A DNA stretch of 64,000 nucleotides, taken from the NCBI GenBank assembly GCA_963751795.1, contig CAVVVI010000001.1, positions 254,411 through 318,410 of the forward strand, written 5' to 3'. Below are positions 45,759 to 53,961 of this stretch, one piece after another. This DNA is from BOG-908 sp963751795 (GTDB taxonomy: Bacteria; Pseudomonadota; Alphaproteobacteria; Acetobacterales; Acetobacteraceae). Every line of letters starts with the position of its first letter. Within the stretch, counting starts at the first letter, position 1. A program made the translations under genes and the position numbers. The notes beneath the pieces were generated by a model. That model was not told the origin of the DNA. It saw only the letters and a program-made list of their open reading frames with translations, and searched no databases.

Positions 45759-45976
45759 GGGTGGCTGTCTGGCATGGAGGGCGTTTACCGGGCAAAGGGG
45801 GTGTGGTTAGGTCGCCGCAGAAAAGGGGTTCTTCCGGCAAAAGAGAAGCGGAAAAACTCGTCTCCGTCGCACAGCTTGCGAATGTTAGCTGCGCGCCGGT
45901 GTTTGAGGTCTTCAACGCGCCCCGCAGTGGCTGCGGCCAACAATATTCTTGCGTTCCAGGAAACAGACCGCGCCCG
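45759..45976. promoter_or_regulatory. Divergent upstream region of the leucine-degradation genes with a degenerate repeat arm
   Basis: This 218-bp region must hold promoters for both the isovaleryl-CoA dehydrogenase gene (minus) and the carboxylase operon (plus). At about 45815-45859 it holds a decayed arm of the inverted-repeat family (GGGGTTCTTCC followed by GAGAAGCGGAAAAACTC). I see no convincing -35/-10 pair or dyad operator by eye. Confidence 0.5.
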
Positions 45977-47563
45977 ATGGACACCAAGTCTCCCGAGTTC
46001 CAGGCCAATGCGGAGGCCATGCGTGCCCTGGTCGCCGACCTGAACACGGTGGCCGCCGGCATCCGCGTGGGCGGCGGTGCGGCGGCACGCGAGCGCCACA
46101 CCGCGCGTGGCAAGCTGCTGCCACGCGACCGCGTGCGCGCGCTGCTGGATCCGCTGAGCCCGTTTCTGGAAGTGGGCCAGCTCGCCGCGCATGGGCTGTA
46201 TGGCGGCGAGGTGCCGGCGGCGGGCATCATCGCCGGCATCGGCCGCGTGCGCGGGCGCAGCTGCATGGTGGTTGCCAACGATGCCACCGTGAAGGGCGGC
46301 ACGTATTTTCCGATGACGGTGAAGAAGCATCTGCGCGCGCAGGAGATTGCCGCACAGAACCGGCTGCCCTGCATCTATCTGGTGGATTCGGGCGGTGCGA
46401 ACCTGCCCAACCAGGACGAGGTGTTTCCCGACCGCGATCATTTCGGGCGCATCTTCTATAACCAGGCGCAGATGTCGGCGCAGGGTATCGCACAGATCGC
46501 CGTGGTGATGGGCTCGTGCACCGCCGGCGGCGCCTACGTGCCCGCCATGGCAGATGAGAGCGTGATCGTGCGCAACCAGGGCACCATCTTTCTGGGCGGG
46601 CCGCCGCTGGTGCGCGCGGCGACCGGCGAGGTGGTGACGGCCGAGGATCTGGGCGGCGCCGACCTGCATTGCCGCACATCGGGCGTGACCGACCATTACG
46701 CGCAGAACGATGCGCATGCGCTGGGCATCGCACGCAGCATCGTGGGCCGGCTGAACGACCGGCCGGCGCCGCAGGCGGCGATGCAGGCGCCCGTCGAGCC
46801 GCTGTATGATGCCGAGGAGATCTACGGCATCGTCTCGGCCGATCGCCGGCGGCCGTTCGAGGTGCGCGACATCATTGCGCGCATCGTGGATGGCAGCGTG
46901 CTGGACGAGTTCAAGGCGCTGTACGGCACCACGCTGGTGACCGGGTTCGCGCATCTGTGGGGCTATCCGGTCGGCATCATCGCCAATAACGGCATCCTGT
47001 TCGGCGACAGCGCCAAGAAAGGCGCGCATTTCATCGAGCTCTGCTGCCAGCGCAACATCCCCCTGGTATTCCTGCAGAACATTACCGGCTTCATGGTGGG
47101 GCAGAAATACGAGGCGGGCGGCATCGCAAAGGACGGCGCCAAGCTGGTGACCGCGGTGGCGACGGCCGCTGTGCCGAAATTCACGGTGGTGATCGGCGGC
47201 AGTTTCGGCGCGGGCAATTACGGCATGTGCGGGCGTGCGTATTCGCCGCGTTTCCTGTGGATGTGGCCCAATGCGCGCATCGGCGTGATGGGTGGCGAGC
47301 AGGCCGCTTCCGTGCTGGCGCAGGTGCGGCGTGACGGCATCGAGCGCAAGGGCGGCGCCTGGAGTGCCGACGAGGAGGATGCCTTCAAGGCGCCGATCCG
47401 CGCGCAGTACGAGACGCAGGGCCATCCCTACTACGCCTCGGCCCGGCTTTGGGATGACGGGGTGATCGATCCGGCGCAGACGCGGCGGGTTCTGGGCCTG
47501 TCGATTGCCGCCGCGATGGAAGCGCCGATTCCGCCCACGCGGTTCGGCCTGTTCAGGATGTGA
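45977..47563 (+). CDS. Methylcrotonyl-CoA carboxylase carboxyltransferase (beta) subunit (528 aa)
   Basis: This subunit transfers carboxyl from biotin to 3-methylcrotonyl-CoA, giving 3-methylglutaconyl-CoA in leucine breakdown. Both crotonase-like halves are present: the N-terminal half has VANDATVKGGTYFPMTVKKH and LVDSGGANLPNQDEVFPDRD, a signature separating MCC beta from propionyl-CoA carboxylase. MGSCTAGGAYVPAMADE and FLGGPPLVRAATGEVV follow. The C-terminal half has FLQNITGFMVGQKYEAGGIA, GGSFGAGNYGMCGRAYSPRF and MGGEQAASVLAQV. ATG 45977. The alpha subunit gene starts five bases after its stop. Confidence 0.95.
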   Translation: MDTKSPEFQANAEAMRALVADLNTVAAGIRVGGGAAARERHTARGKLLPRDRVRALLDPLSPFLEVGQLAAHGLYGGEVPAAGIIAGIGRVRGRSCMVVANDATVKGGTYFPMTVKKHLRAQEIAAQNRLPCIYLVDSGGANLPNQDEVFPDRDHFGRIFYNQAQMSAQGIAQIAVVMGSCTAGGAYVPAMADESVIVRNQGTIFLGGPPLVRAATGEVVTAEDLGGADLHCRTSGVTDHYAQNDAHALGIARSIVGRLNDRPAPQAAMQAPVEPLYDAEEIYGIVSADRRRPFEVRDIIARIVDGSVLDEFKALYGTTLVTGFAHLWGYPVGIIANNGILFGDSAKKGAHFIELCCQRNIPLVFLQNITGFMVGQKYEAGGIAKDGAKLVTAVATAAVPKFTVVIGGSFGAGNYGMCGRAYSPRFLWMWPNARIGVMGGEQAASVLAQVRRDGIERKGGAWSADEEDAFKAPIRAQYETQGHPYYASARLWDDGVIDPAQTRRVLGLSIAAAMEAPIPPTRFGLFRM

Positions 47564-47567
47564 TGGC

Positions 47568-49530
47568 ATGTTCAGCAAGATCCTGATCGCCAATCGCGGC
47601 GAGATCGCCTGCCGGGTGATGCGCACGGCGCGCCGCATGGGCATCGCCACCGTGGCCGTCTATTCCGAAGCCGATGCCGACGCGCTGCACGTGGCGATGG
47701 CCGACGAGGCGTATGCGATCGGGCCGGCGCCGGCACGGCTGAGCTATCTGCGCGGCGAGGCGATCATTGCCGCGGCGCGGCGGGCCGGTGCCGAGGCGAT
47801 CCATCCTGGCTACGGCTTCCTCTCGGAAAACGCGGATTTCGCCGAAGCCTGTGCGGCTTCCGGCATCGTCTTCATCGGGCCGCGCCCGGCATCCATCCGT
47901 GCGATGGGCAGCAAGGCGGCAGCCAAGGCGCTGATGGAGCGTTCCGGCGTGCCGTTGGTGCCGGGTTATCATGGCGAGGACCAGTCGGCTGTCACGCTGA
48001 CGGCCGAGGCGGCGCGGATCGGCTATCCCGTGCTGCTGAAGGCATCGGCGGGCGGCGGTGGGCGCGGCATGCGCGTGGTGGAGGCGGCCGACGGGCTGGC
48101 CGAAGCGCTGGATCGCGCGCGCGGCGAGGCCCGCGCCTCGTTCGGTGACGACCGCATGCTGGTCGAAAAATACCTGACGCGGCCTCGCCATATCGAAGTG
48201 CAGGTGTTTGCCGACACGCATGGCCAGTGTGTGTCGCTGTTCGAGCGCGATTGTTCGGTGCAGCGGCGGCATCAGAAGGTGATCGAGGAAGCACCCGGCC
48301 CCACCATCGATGCGGCGCAGCGGCGCGCGTTGGGCGAGGCCGCCGTGGCGGCTGCGCGCGCGGTGGATTACGTGGGCGCCGGCACGGTGGAGTTCATCTA
48401 CGAGGACGGCCGGTTCTACTTCATGGAGATGAACACCCGGCTGCAGGTGGAGCATCCGGTGACCGAGTTCATCACCGGGCAGGATCTGGTGGAATGGCAA
48501 TTGCGCGTGGCCGCCGGCGAGCCTTTGCCGCGCGCGGCCGAGGCGCTGGCGATCAACGGGCACGCGATCGAAGTGCGTATCTGCGCCGAGGATCCCTCGC
48601 GCGACTTCATGCCGGCGACCGGGCGGGTGACGTGGCTGCGCCAGCCGGAGGCAAGCGCGCATGTGCGCGTGGATACCGGCATCCGCGCCGGCGATACGAT
48701 AACGCCGTACCTACGATTCGATGATCGCCAAGCTGATCGTGTGGGGCGAGGACCGGCCGACAGCGCTGCGCCGCATGCGGCATGCGCTGCAGGATTATGC
48801 GGTGGCCGGGCCGCGCACCAATCTCGGCCTGTTGCGCCGCATCGTGGCCGAGCCGGATTTCGCCAGCGGCGACTTCGATACCGGCTTCATCGCGCGCCGC
48901 CCGGCGCTGCTGCCGGGGACGAGCACACCGCCGCCGCCCATGTGGGCCGCCGCCTGCCTGGCCGTGATCGCCGAAGCGGCGGGCGACCCGGCCGATCCCT
49001 GGGCCGTGGGTGACGGCTGGCGCATGAACGGCACGGCGACGGCGAGCATCGCGCTGGAGCATGATGGCGTAGCCGCGGTGATCGAAGCGCGCGCGGCGGG
49101 CCGTGCGTGGACGCTGGAGACGCCGGGCGGCAGCGTGACGGCGCACCTGGCCGACGGCGTGCTGCATGCCGATGGCGCGCGCATCCGCGCTGCCATCGTG
49201 CGCGACGGCGCCGCCATCACGGTGATCGAGGACGGCGCCAGCCATGCCTTCACGTTGACGGACCCGTTGGCGCCGCCGCCGGGCGATGCGGCGGCCGATA
49301 CGCGGCTGGTCGCGCCCACGCCGGCGCGGGTGGGCAGCGTGTTCGTGCAGGCCGGTGACGTGGTGCGCCGGGGCGACAAGCTGCTGATCCTGGAAGCGAT
49401 GAAGGTGGAGACAACCTTCACCGCGCCGCGCGACGGCATCATCGAAACCGTGCATGTGGAGCCCGATGCGCTGATTGCCGAGGGCGCGCAGCTGATCACC
49501 TTTGTGGCGCTGGCTGATGATGCTGCCTGA
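47568..49530 (+). pseudogene. Methylcrotonyl-CoA carboxylase biotin-containing (alpha) subunit, one frame break
   Basis: The N-terminal biotin carboxylase domain starts MFSKILIANRGEIACRVMRT and shows HPGYGFLSENADFAEAC, the ATP-grasp glycine loop KASAGGGGRGMRVVE, ERDCSVQRRHQKVIEEAPGP and FMEMNTRLQVEHPVTE. At about 48711 an extra C breaks the frame within the universally conserved TPYYDSMIAKL (read as TPYLRFDD). The rest continues DSMIAKLIVWGEDRPTALRR to a biotinyl domain with the acceptor lysine in ILEAMKVETTF (AAG 49401-49403). Rejoined, it is about 654 aa, normal for this family. The break in an invariant motif beside intact partner genes points to a sequence error. The HMG-CoA lyase gene overlaps the 3' end. 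Confidence 0.92.
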
Positions 49531-50425
49531 CGCCGTCACGATCGTCGAGGTGGGGCCGCGCGACGGCCTGCAGAACGAGGCCACCGGCGTTTCGGTGGCG
49601 ACGCGCGTGGCGCTGATCGATGCGCTGGGCGATGCCGGCCTGAGCGCGATCGAGGCGGGCAGCTTTGTTTCCGCAAAATGGGTGCCGCGCATGGCCGAGA
49701 GTGCCGCGGTGCTGGCGGGCATCAGGCGCCGGCCGGGCGTGCGCTACAGCGTGCTGGTGCCCAATTTGCAGGGCATGCAGGATGCCGAAGCCAGCGCCAT
49801 CGACGAGGTCGCGATCTTTGCAGCGGCGTCGGAGACATTCTCGCGCAGGAACATCAACTGCTCAATCGACGAGAGCCTGGCGCGCTTCGCGCCGGTGGCC
49901 GAACGCGCCCGCGCGCGTGGGCTGCGGCTGCGCGGCTACGTCTCCTGCGTGCTGGGTTGCCCCTATGAAGGCGCGATCGGCCCGGATGCGATCGCACGCG
50001 TGGCCGCGCGGCTTGCCGCGCTGGGATGCCACGAGATTTCGCTCGGCGACACGATCGGCGTCGGCACGCCGGTGGCGGCGCGGGCCATGCTGGAGCGCGT
50101 GGCGCAGGATGTGCCGATGGACCGCCTGGCCGTGCATTTCCACGACACGTATGGCCAGGCGTTGGCCAACATCCTGGCATGCCTGCATGCCGGCGTGACT
50201 GTGATCGACTCCGCTGTGGCCGGGCTGGGCGGCTGCCCCTACGCCCAGGGTGCGACCGGCAACGTGGCGACCGAGGACGTGCTGTACATGCTGCACGGCA
50301 TGGGGATCGCCACCGGCGTGTCGCTTGACGGGGTGATCGCGGCCGGGGAGCTGATCTGCACCGCACTGGGCCGGGCGACCAACAGCCGCGTGGCCCGGGC
50401 CCGGCAGGCTGCGCTGCTGCCATGA
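49517..50425 (+). CDS. Hydroxymethylglutaryl-CoA lyase (302 aa)
   Basis: The lyase splits HMG-CoA to acetyl-CoA and acetoacetate, the last step of leucine breakdown. The TIM barrel of the HMGL family shows TIVEVGPRDGLQNE (metal-binding Asp), ASETFSRRNINCSIDE, YVSCVLGCPYEG, DTIGVGTP and the histidine pair in VHFHDTYGQALAN. The signature loop GLGGCPYAQGATGNVATEDV contains the catalytic cysteine. ATG 49517 or 49520 serves as start and overlaps the carboxylase alpha gene by about 14 bases. Length normal. Confidence 0.95.
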   Translation: MMLPDAVTIVEVGPRDGLQNEATGVSVATRVALIDALGDAGLSAIEAGSFVSAKWVPRMAESAAVLAGIRRRPGVRYSVLVPNLQGMQDAEASAIDEVAIFAAASETFSRRNINCSIDESLARFAPVAERARARGLRLRGYVSCVLGCPYEGAIGPDAIARVAARLAALGCHEISLGDTIGVGTPVAARAMLERVAQDVPMDRLAVHFHDTYGQALANILACLHAGVTVIDSAVAGLGGCPYAQGATGNVATEDVLYMLHGMGIATGVSLDGVIAAGELICTALGRATNSRVARARQAALLP

Positions 50426-50532
50426 GACCAGCCGGCGGATCGCCTTTCGCGTGGATCGCGCGCGACCGGATCGGCGTTCTGCACTCCGCCTGCACGAAAC
50501 TGCCTTCCTGAACCATCACGAGCGAGGCCCGC

Positions 50533-52029
50533 ATGCCCAAGGAACTCACCCATTTCATCGGCGGCAAGCACGTGGCCGGCCAGTCCGGCCGGTTCGCCGA
50601 TGTGTTCGACCCGAATACCGGCCAGGTGCAGGCGCGCGTGCCGCTGGCCAGCCCCGCGGAGCTCTCCGCCGCGGTCGATAACGCCGCGGCCGCGCAGCCG
50701 GCCTGGGCGGCCACCAACCCGCAGCGCCGCGCGCGCGTGCTGATGCGTTTTGTAGCCCTGCTCAACGAACATCTGGACGAGCTGGCGCGCCTGCTCTCCT
50801 CCGAGCACGGCAAAACGGTGCCGGACGCCAAGGGCGACGTGCAGCGCGGCCTAGAAGTGGCCGAGTTCGCCATCGGCATCCCGCATCTGCTCAAGGGCGA
50901 ATACACCGAAGCCGCGGGCACCGGCATCGACGTGTATTCCATGCGCCAGCCGCTGGGCGTGGTGGCCGGCATCACGCCGTTCAACTTCCCCGCCATGATC
51001 CCGCTGTGGAAGGCGGCGCCGGCTATTGCGTGCGGCAACGCCTTCATCCTCAAACCCTCCGAGCGCGACCCTTCGGTGCCGCTGCGCCTGGCCGAGCTGT
51101 TCCTCGAAGCCGGGTTGCCGCCGGGTATCCTAAATGTCGTGAACGGCGACAAGGAGGCGGTGGACGCGATCCTGGAAGAGCCGCGTATCCACGCTGTGGG
51201 TTTCGTGGGCTCCACACCGATCGCCGCCTACATCTACGAACGCGCGGCGGCGCACGGCAAGCGGGCGCAGTGTTTCGGCGGCGCCAAAAATCACATGGTG
51301 ATCATGCCCGATGCCGATATGGATCTTGCCGTCGATTCGCTGATCGGCGCCGGATACGGCTCGGCCGGCGAGCGCTGCATGGCGATCTCGGTGGCAGTGC
51401 CCGTGGGCGAGAAAACCGCCGACGAGCTGGTGCGCCGGCTGGTGCCGCGCGTGGAAGCTTTGCGCGTGGGCACGTCGAATGACGAGCAGGCCGATTACGG
51501 CCCGCTCGTGACCAAGGAGGCCAAGCAGCGCGCGATCGACTACATCGCGATTGGGGAACAGGAGGGCGCCAAGCTTCTGGTGGACGGCCGCGGTTACACG
51601 CTGCAAGGCTACGAGAACGGCTACTTCCTCGGCGGCAGCCTGTTCGACCGCGTGACGCCGGAGATGCGTATCTACAAGGAAGAGATTTTCGGCCCCGTCC
51701 TCTCCATCGCGCGCGCACCCGATTACGCGCATGCGCTGAAATTGTGCAACGATCATGAATATGGCAACGGCGTTGCCATCTTCACCCGCGACGGCGATAC
51801 CGCGCGCGATTTCGCGGCCAACGTGCAGGTGGGCATGGTGGGCGTGAACGTGCCGATCCCGGTGCCGATCGCCTATCACACGTTCGGCGGCTGGAAGCGC
51901 TCGGGGTTCGGCGATCTGAACCAGCATGGGCCTGATTCGATCCGGTTTTATACAAAGACGAAGACGGTGACGCAGCGTTGGACGCAGACGCCGGGGCGGG
52001 CGAGTTTTGTTATTCCTACGATGGGGTAG
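50533..52029 (+). CDS. mmsA: CoA-acylating methylmalonate-semialdehyde dehydrogenase (498 aa)
   Basis: This aldehyde dehydrogenase-family enzyme turns methylmalonate semialdehyde and CoA into propionyl-CoA in valine breakdown. It shows VVAGITPFNFPAMIPLWKAA, FILKPSERDPS, GFVGSTPIAAYIYERAAAHG, CFGGAKNHMVIMPDADMD, and the active cysteine in GSAGERCMAISVAV. The usual catalytic Glu at position 268 of other ALDHs is replaced by Asn (GGAKNH), as is characteristic of the CoA-dependent subfamily. ATG 50533. mmsB follows after repeat element H. Confidence 0.96.
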   Translation: MPKELTHFIGGKHVAGQSGRFADVFDPNTGQVQARVPLASPAELSAAVDNAAAAQPAWAATNPQRRARVLMRFVALLNEHLDELARLLSSEHGKTVPDAKGDVQRGLEVAEFAIGIPHLLKGEYTEAAGTGIDVYSMRQPLGVVAGITPFNFPAMIPLWKAAPAIACGNAFILKPSERDPSVPLRLAELFLEAGLPPGILNVVNGDKEAVDAILEEPRIHAVGFVGSTPIAAYIYERAAAHGKRAQCFGGAKNHMVIMPDADMDLAVDSLIGAGYGSAGERCMAISVAVPVGEKTADELVRRLVPRVEALRVGTSNDEQADYGPLVTKEAKQRAIDYIAIGEQEGAKLLVDGRGYTLQGYENGYFLGGSLFDRVTPEMRIYKEEIFGPVLSIARAPDYAHALKLCNDHEYGNGVAIFTRDGDTARDFAANVQVGMVGVNVPIPVPIAYHTFGGWKRSGFGDLNQHGPDSIRFYTKTKTVTQRWTQTPGRASFVIPTMG

Positions 52030-52032
52030 GGA

Positions 52033-52161
52033 GGAAGCAGTCCTTTTTTGAAAAAAAGGACCAAAAAACTTTTGCTCCCTGACGGGTGGCGCCGGTCCAG
52101 CGCGCGACAGCGGAGTCAGAAGTTTTTTGCTTCTTTTTTTGAAAAAAGAAGGCCTTGCTTA
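52033..52161. repeat. Inverted-repeat element H
   Basis: Left arm 52033-52073 (foot GTCC/GGAC), right arm 52120-52161 (foot GCTTC/GAAG). The spacer contains GCGCGACAGCGGAG, which also occurs in element A, so spacers share descent. It lies between mmsA and mmsB on the same strand, ending about 20 bases before the mmsB start and just ahead of its GGGAGGG. Confidence 0.85.
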
Positions 52162-52180
52162 CTGCTTGGGAGGGTTGAGC

Positions 52181-53059
52181 GTGAAGATCGGATTTATCGG
52201 CTTGGGCAACATGGGCCTGCCCATGGCGCGCAACCTCATCAAAGCGGGGCACGAGGTGACCGGCTTCGACCTGTCGCCGCCCGTGGAGCATGCCGGTCTG
52301 ACGATTGCGGCGGCGCCGCGGGAGGCGGTCGTTGGCATGGCATGCGTGATGACCATGCTGCCGGCTGGGCGGCATGTGTTGGCGGTGTATGAGGCTGCGT
52401 TGAAGGATGCAGCGCCGGGCACGTTGTTTATCGACAGCTCGACGATCGACGTGGACAGCGCGCGTGCGGCGCATGGGCAGGCGCAGGCGGCCGGCATGGT
52501 GTCGTTGGATGCGCCGGTATCCGGCGGCACGGGCGGGGCGGCTGCGGGCACGCTGACGTTTATGGCGGGCGGCAGTGCGGCTGCTTTCGCTGCGGCGCAA
52601 CCGGTGCTGTCGGGCATGGGGCGCAAGATCGTGCATTGTGGCGAAGCCGGTGCGGGGCAGGCGGCGAAGATCTGCAACAACATGATCCTGGGTATTTCCA
52701 TGATCGCGGTGGCCGAGGCGTTCGTGCTCGGTGAGAAACTCGGCCTGTCCAATCAGGCGCTCTACGATGTGGCGAGCACGTCTTCCGGCCAGTGCTGGGC
52801 GCTGACGACGAATTGCCCGGTGCCCGGGCCGGTGCCGGCGAGCCCGGCCAACCGGGACTACCAGGCCGGGTTTGCGCTGGCGCTGATGCTGAAAGACATG
52901 CGCCTGTCGCAGGATGCCGCGCGCGCGACCGGTGCGGATACGGCGTTGGGCCGGCACGCCGCAGCGTTGTTCACGGCCGCGGACGAGGCGGGGGAAGGCG
53001 GGCGCGATTTTTCCGTCATCATCGAGGCGATCCGCGCGCGGTCGGGCGGGGGTGCCTGA
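52181..53059 (+). CDS. mmsB: 3-hydroxyisobutyrate dehydrogenase (292 aa)
   Basis: MmsB oxidises 3-hydroxyisobutyrate to methylmalonate semialdehyde in valine breakdown, feeding MmsA. The NAD-binding KIGFIGLGNMGLPMARNL, the substrate-binding DAPVSGGTGGAAAGTL and the catalytic lysine in GAGQAAKICNNMILG are all present. The tail LALMLKDMRLSQDAA is the family's fourth motif. The start is GTG 52181, preceded by GGGAGGG; no upstream ATG is in frame. It is preceded by element H, and its stop overlaps the next start by one base. Confidence 0.95.
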   Translation: MKIGFIGLGNMGLPMARNLIKAGHEVTGFDLSPPVEHAGLTIAAAPREAVVGMACVMTMLPAGRHVLAVYEAALKDAAPGTLFIDSSTIDVDSARAAHGQAQAAGMVSLDAPVSGGTGGAAAGTLTFMAGGSAAAFAAAQPVLSGMGRKIVHCGEAGAGQAAKICNNMILGISMIAVAEAFVLGEKLGLSNQALYDVASTSSGQCWALTTNCPVPGPVPASPANRDYQAGFALALMLKDMRLSQDAARATGADTALGRHAAALFTAADEAGEGGRDFSVIIEAIRARSGGGA

Positions 53060-53835
53060 TGGCCGCTTACGAGACGATCCTGACCGAGACGCGCGGGCGC
53101 GTGGCGCTGATTACGCTGAACCGCCCGAAGGCGCTGAACGCGCTGAACCTGCAGGTGATGGGGGAGCTGGTGGCCGCGCTGCAGGCCGCCGACCAGGATG
53201 CGGGCGTTGGCTGCATCGTGCTGGCCGGATCCGACCGCGCGTTCGCCGCCGGGGCCGACATCAAGGAGATGGCGCCGCAATCGTATCACGACATGTATGC
53301 GGCCGATTGGTTCGGCGGGTGGGATGCGGTGGGGCGCGTGCGCACGCCCCTCATCGCCGCCGTCGCCGGCTTTGCGCTCGGCGGAGGCTGCGAGCTTGCG
53401 ATGATGGCGGATTTCATCCTGGCCGCGGACACCGCGCAGTTTGGGCAGCCGGAAATCAAGCTCGGCGTGATCCCCGGTATGGGTGGATCGCAGCGGCTGA
53501 CGCGCGCGATCGGCAAGAGCAAGGCGATGGAATTGTGCCTGACCGGGCGCATGATGGATGCGGCGGAAGCCGAGCGCGCCGGTCTGGTGGCGCGCATCGT
53601 TCCGGCGGCTGGGCTGTTGGACGACGCGCTGGCAACGGCGGCGGTGATTGCCGGCATGTCGTTGCCGGCAGCGATGATGGTGAAGGAGACGGTCAACCGC
53701 GCGTTCGAGAGCACGCTGGCCGAGGGTGTGCGGTTCGAGCGCCGGGTGTTCCATGCGACGTTTGCACTGGAGGACCAGAAGGAGGGGATGGCGGCTTTCG
53801 TCGGGAAGCGGCCGGCTGTGTTCCGGCATCGGTAG
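53059..53835 (+). CDS. Enoyl-CoA hydratase / isomerase (258 aa)
   Basis: This crotonase-family protein shows ALITLNRPKALNALN, oxyanion-hole residues in FAAGADIKEM and GFALGGGCELAMM, and catalytic glutamates in the GGGCELAMMADFI helix and GQPEIKLGVIPGMGG. This is the standard short-chain enoyl-CoA hydratase (EchA/Ech1) set. In the mms context it may hydrate methacrylyl-CoA in valine breakdown. 3-hydroxyisobutyryl-CoA hydrolase is less likely because the sequence has the hydratase Glu pair. ATG 53059 overlaps the mmsB TGA. It ends 126 bases before a convergent membrane-protein gene. Confidence 0.93.
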   Translation: MAAYETILTETRGRVALITLNRPKALNALNLQVMGELVAALQAADQDAGVGCIVLAGSDRAFAAGADIKEMAPQSYHDMYAADWFGGWDAVGRVRTPLIAAVAGFALGGGCELAMMADFILAADTAQFGQPEIKLGVIPGMGGSQRLTRAIGKSKAMELCLTGRMMDAAEAERAGLVARIVPAAGLLDDALATAAVIAGMSLPAAMMVKETVNRAFESTLAEGVRFERRVFHATFALEDQKEGMAAFVGKRPAVFRHR

Positions 53836-53961
53836 GAGGCGAGCGGAACGCGCTCTTCCGTATCAGGCAACGTTGTCCCTTGTGGGATCGTGCAGACATT
53901 GGCGTTGTGCGTGTCCTAAAGGCGGACGTTATTCCCGCGATCATCACGTGAGTTCAGCGCG

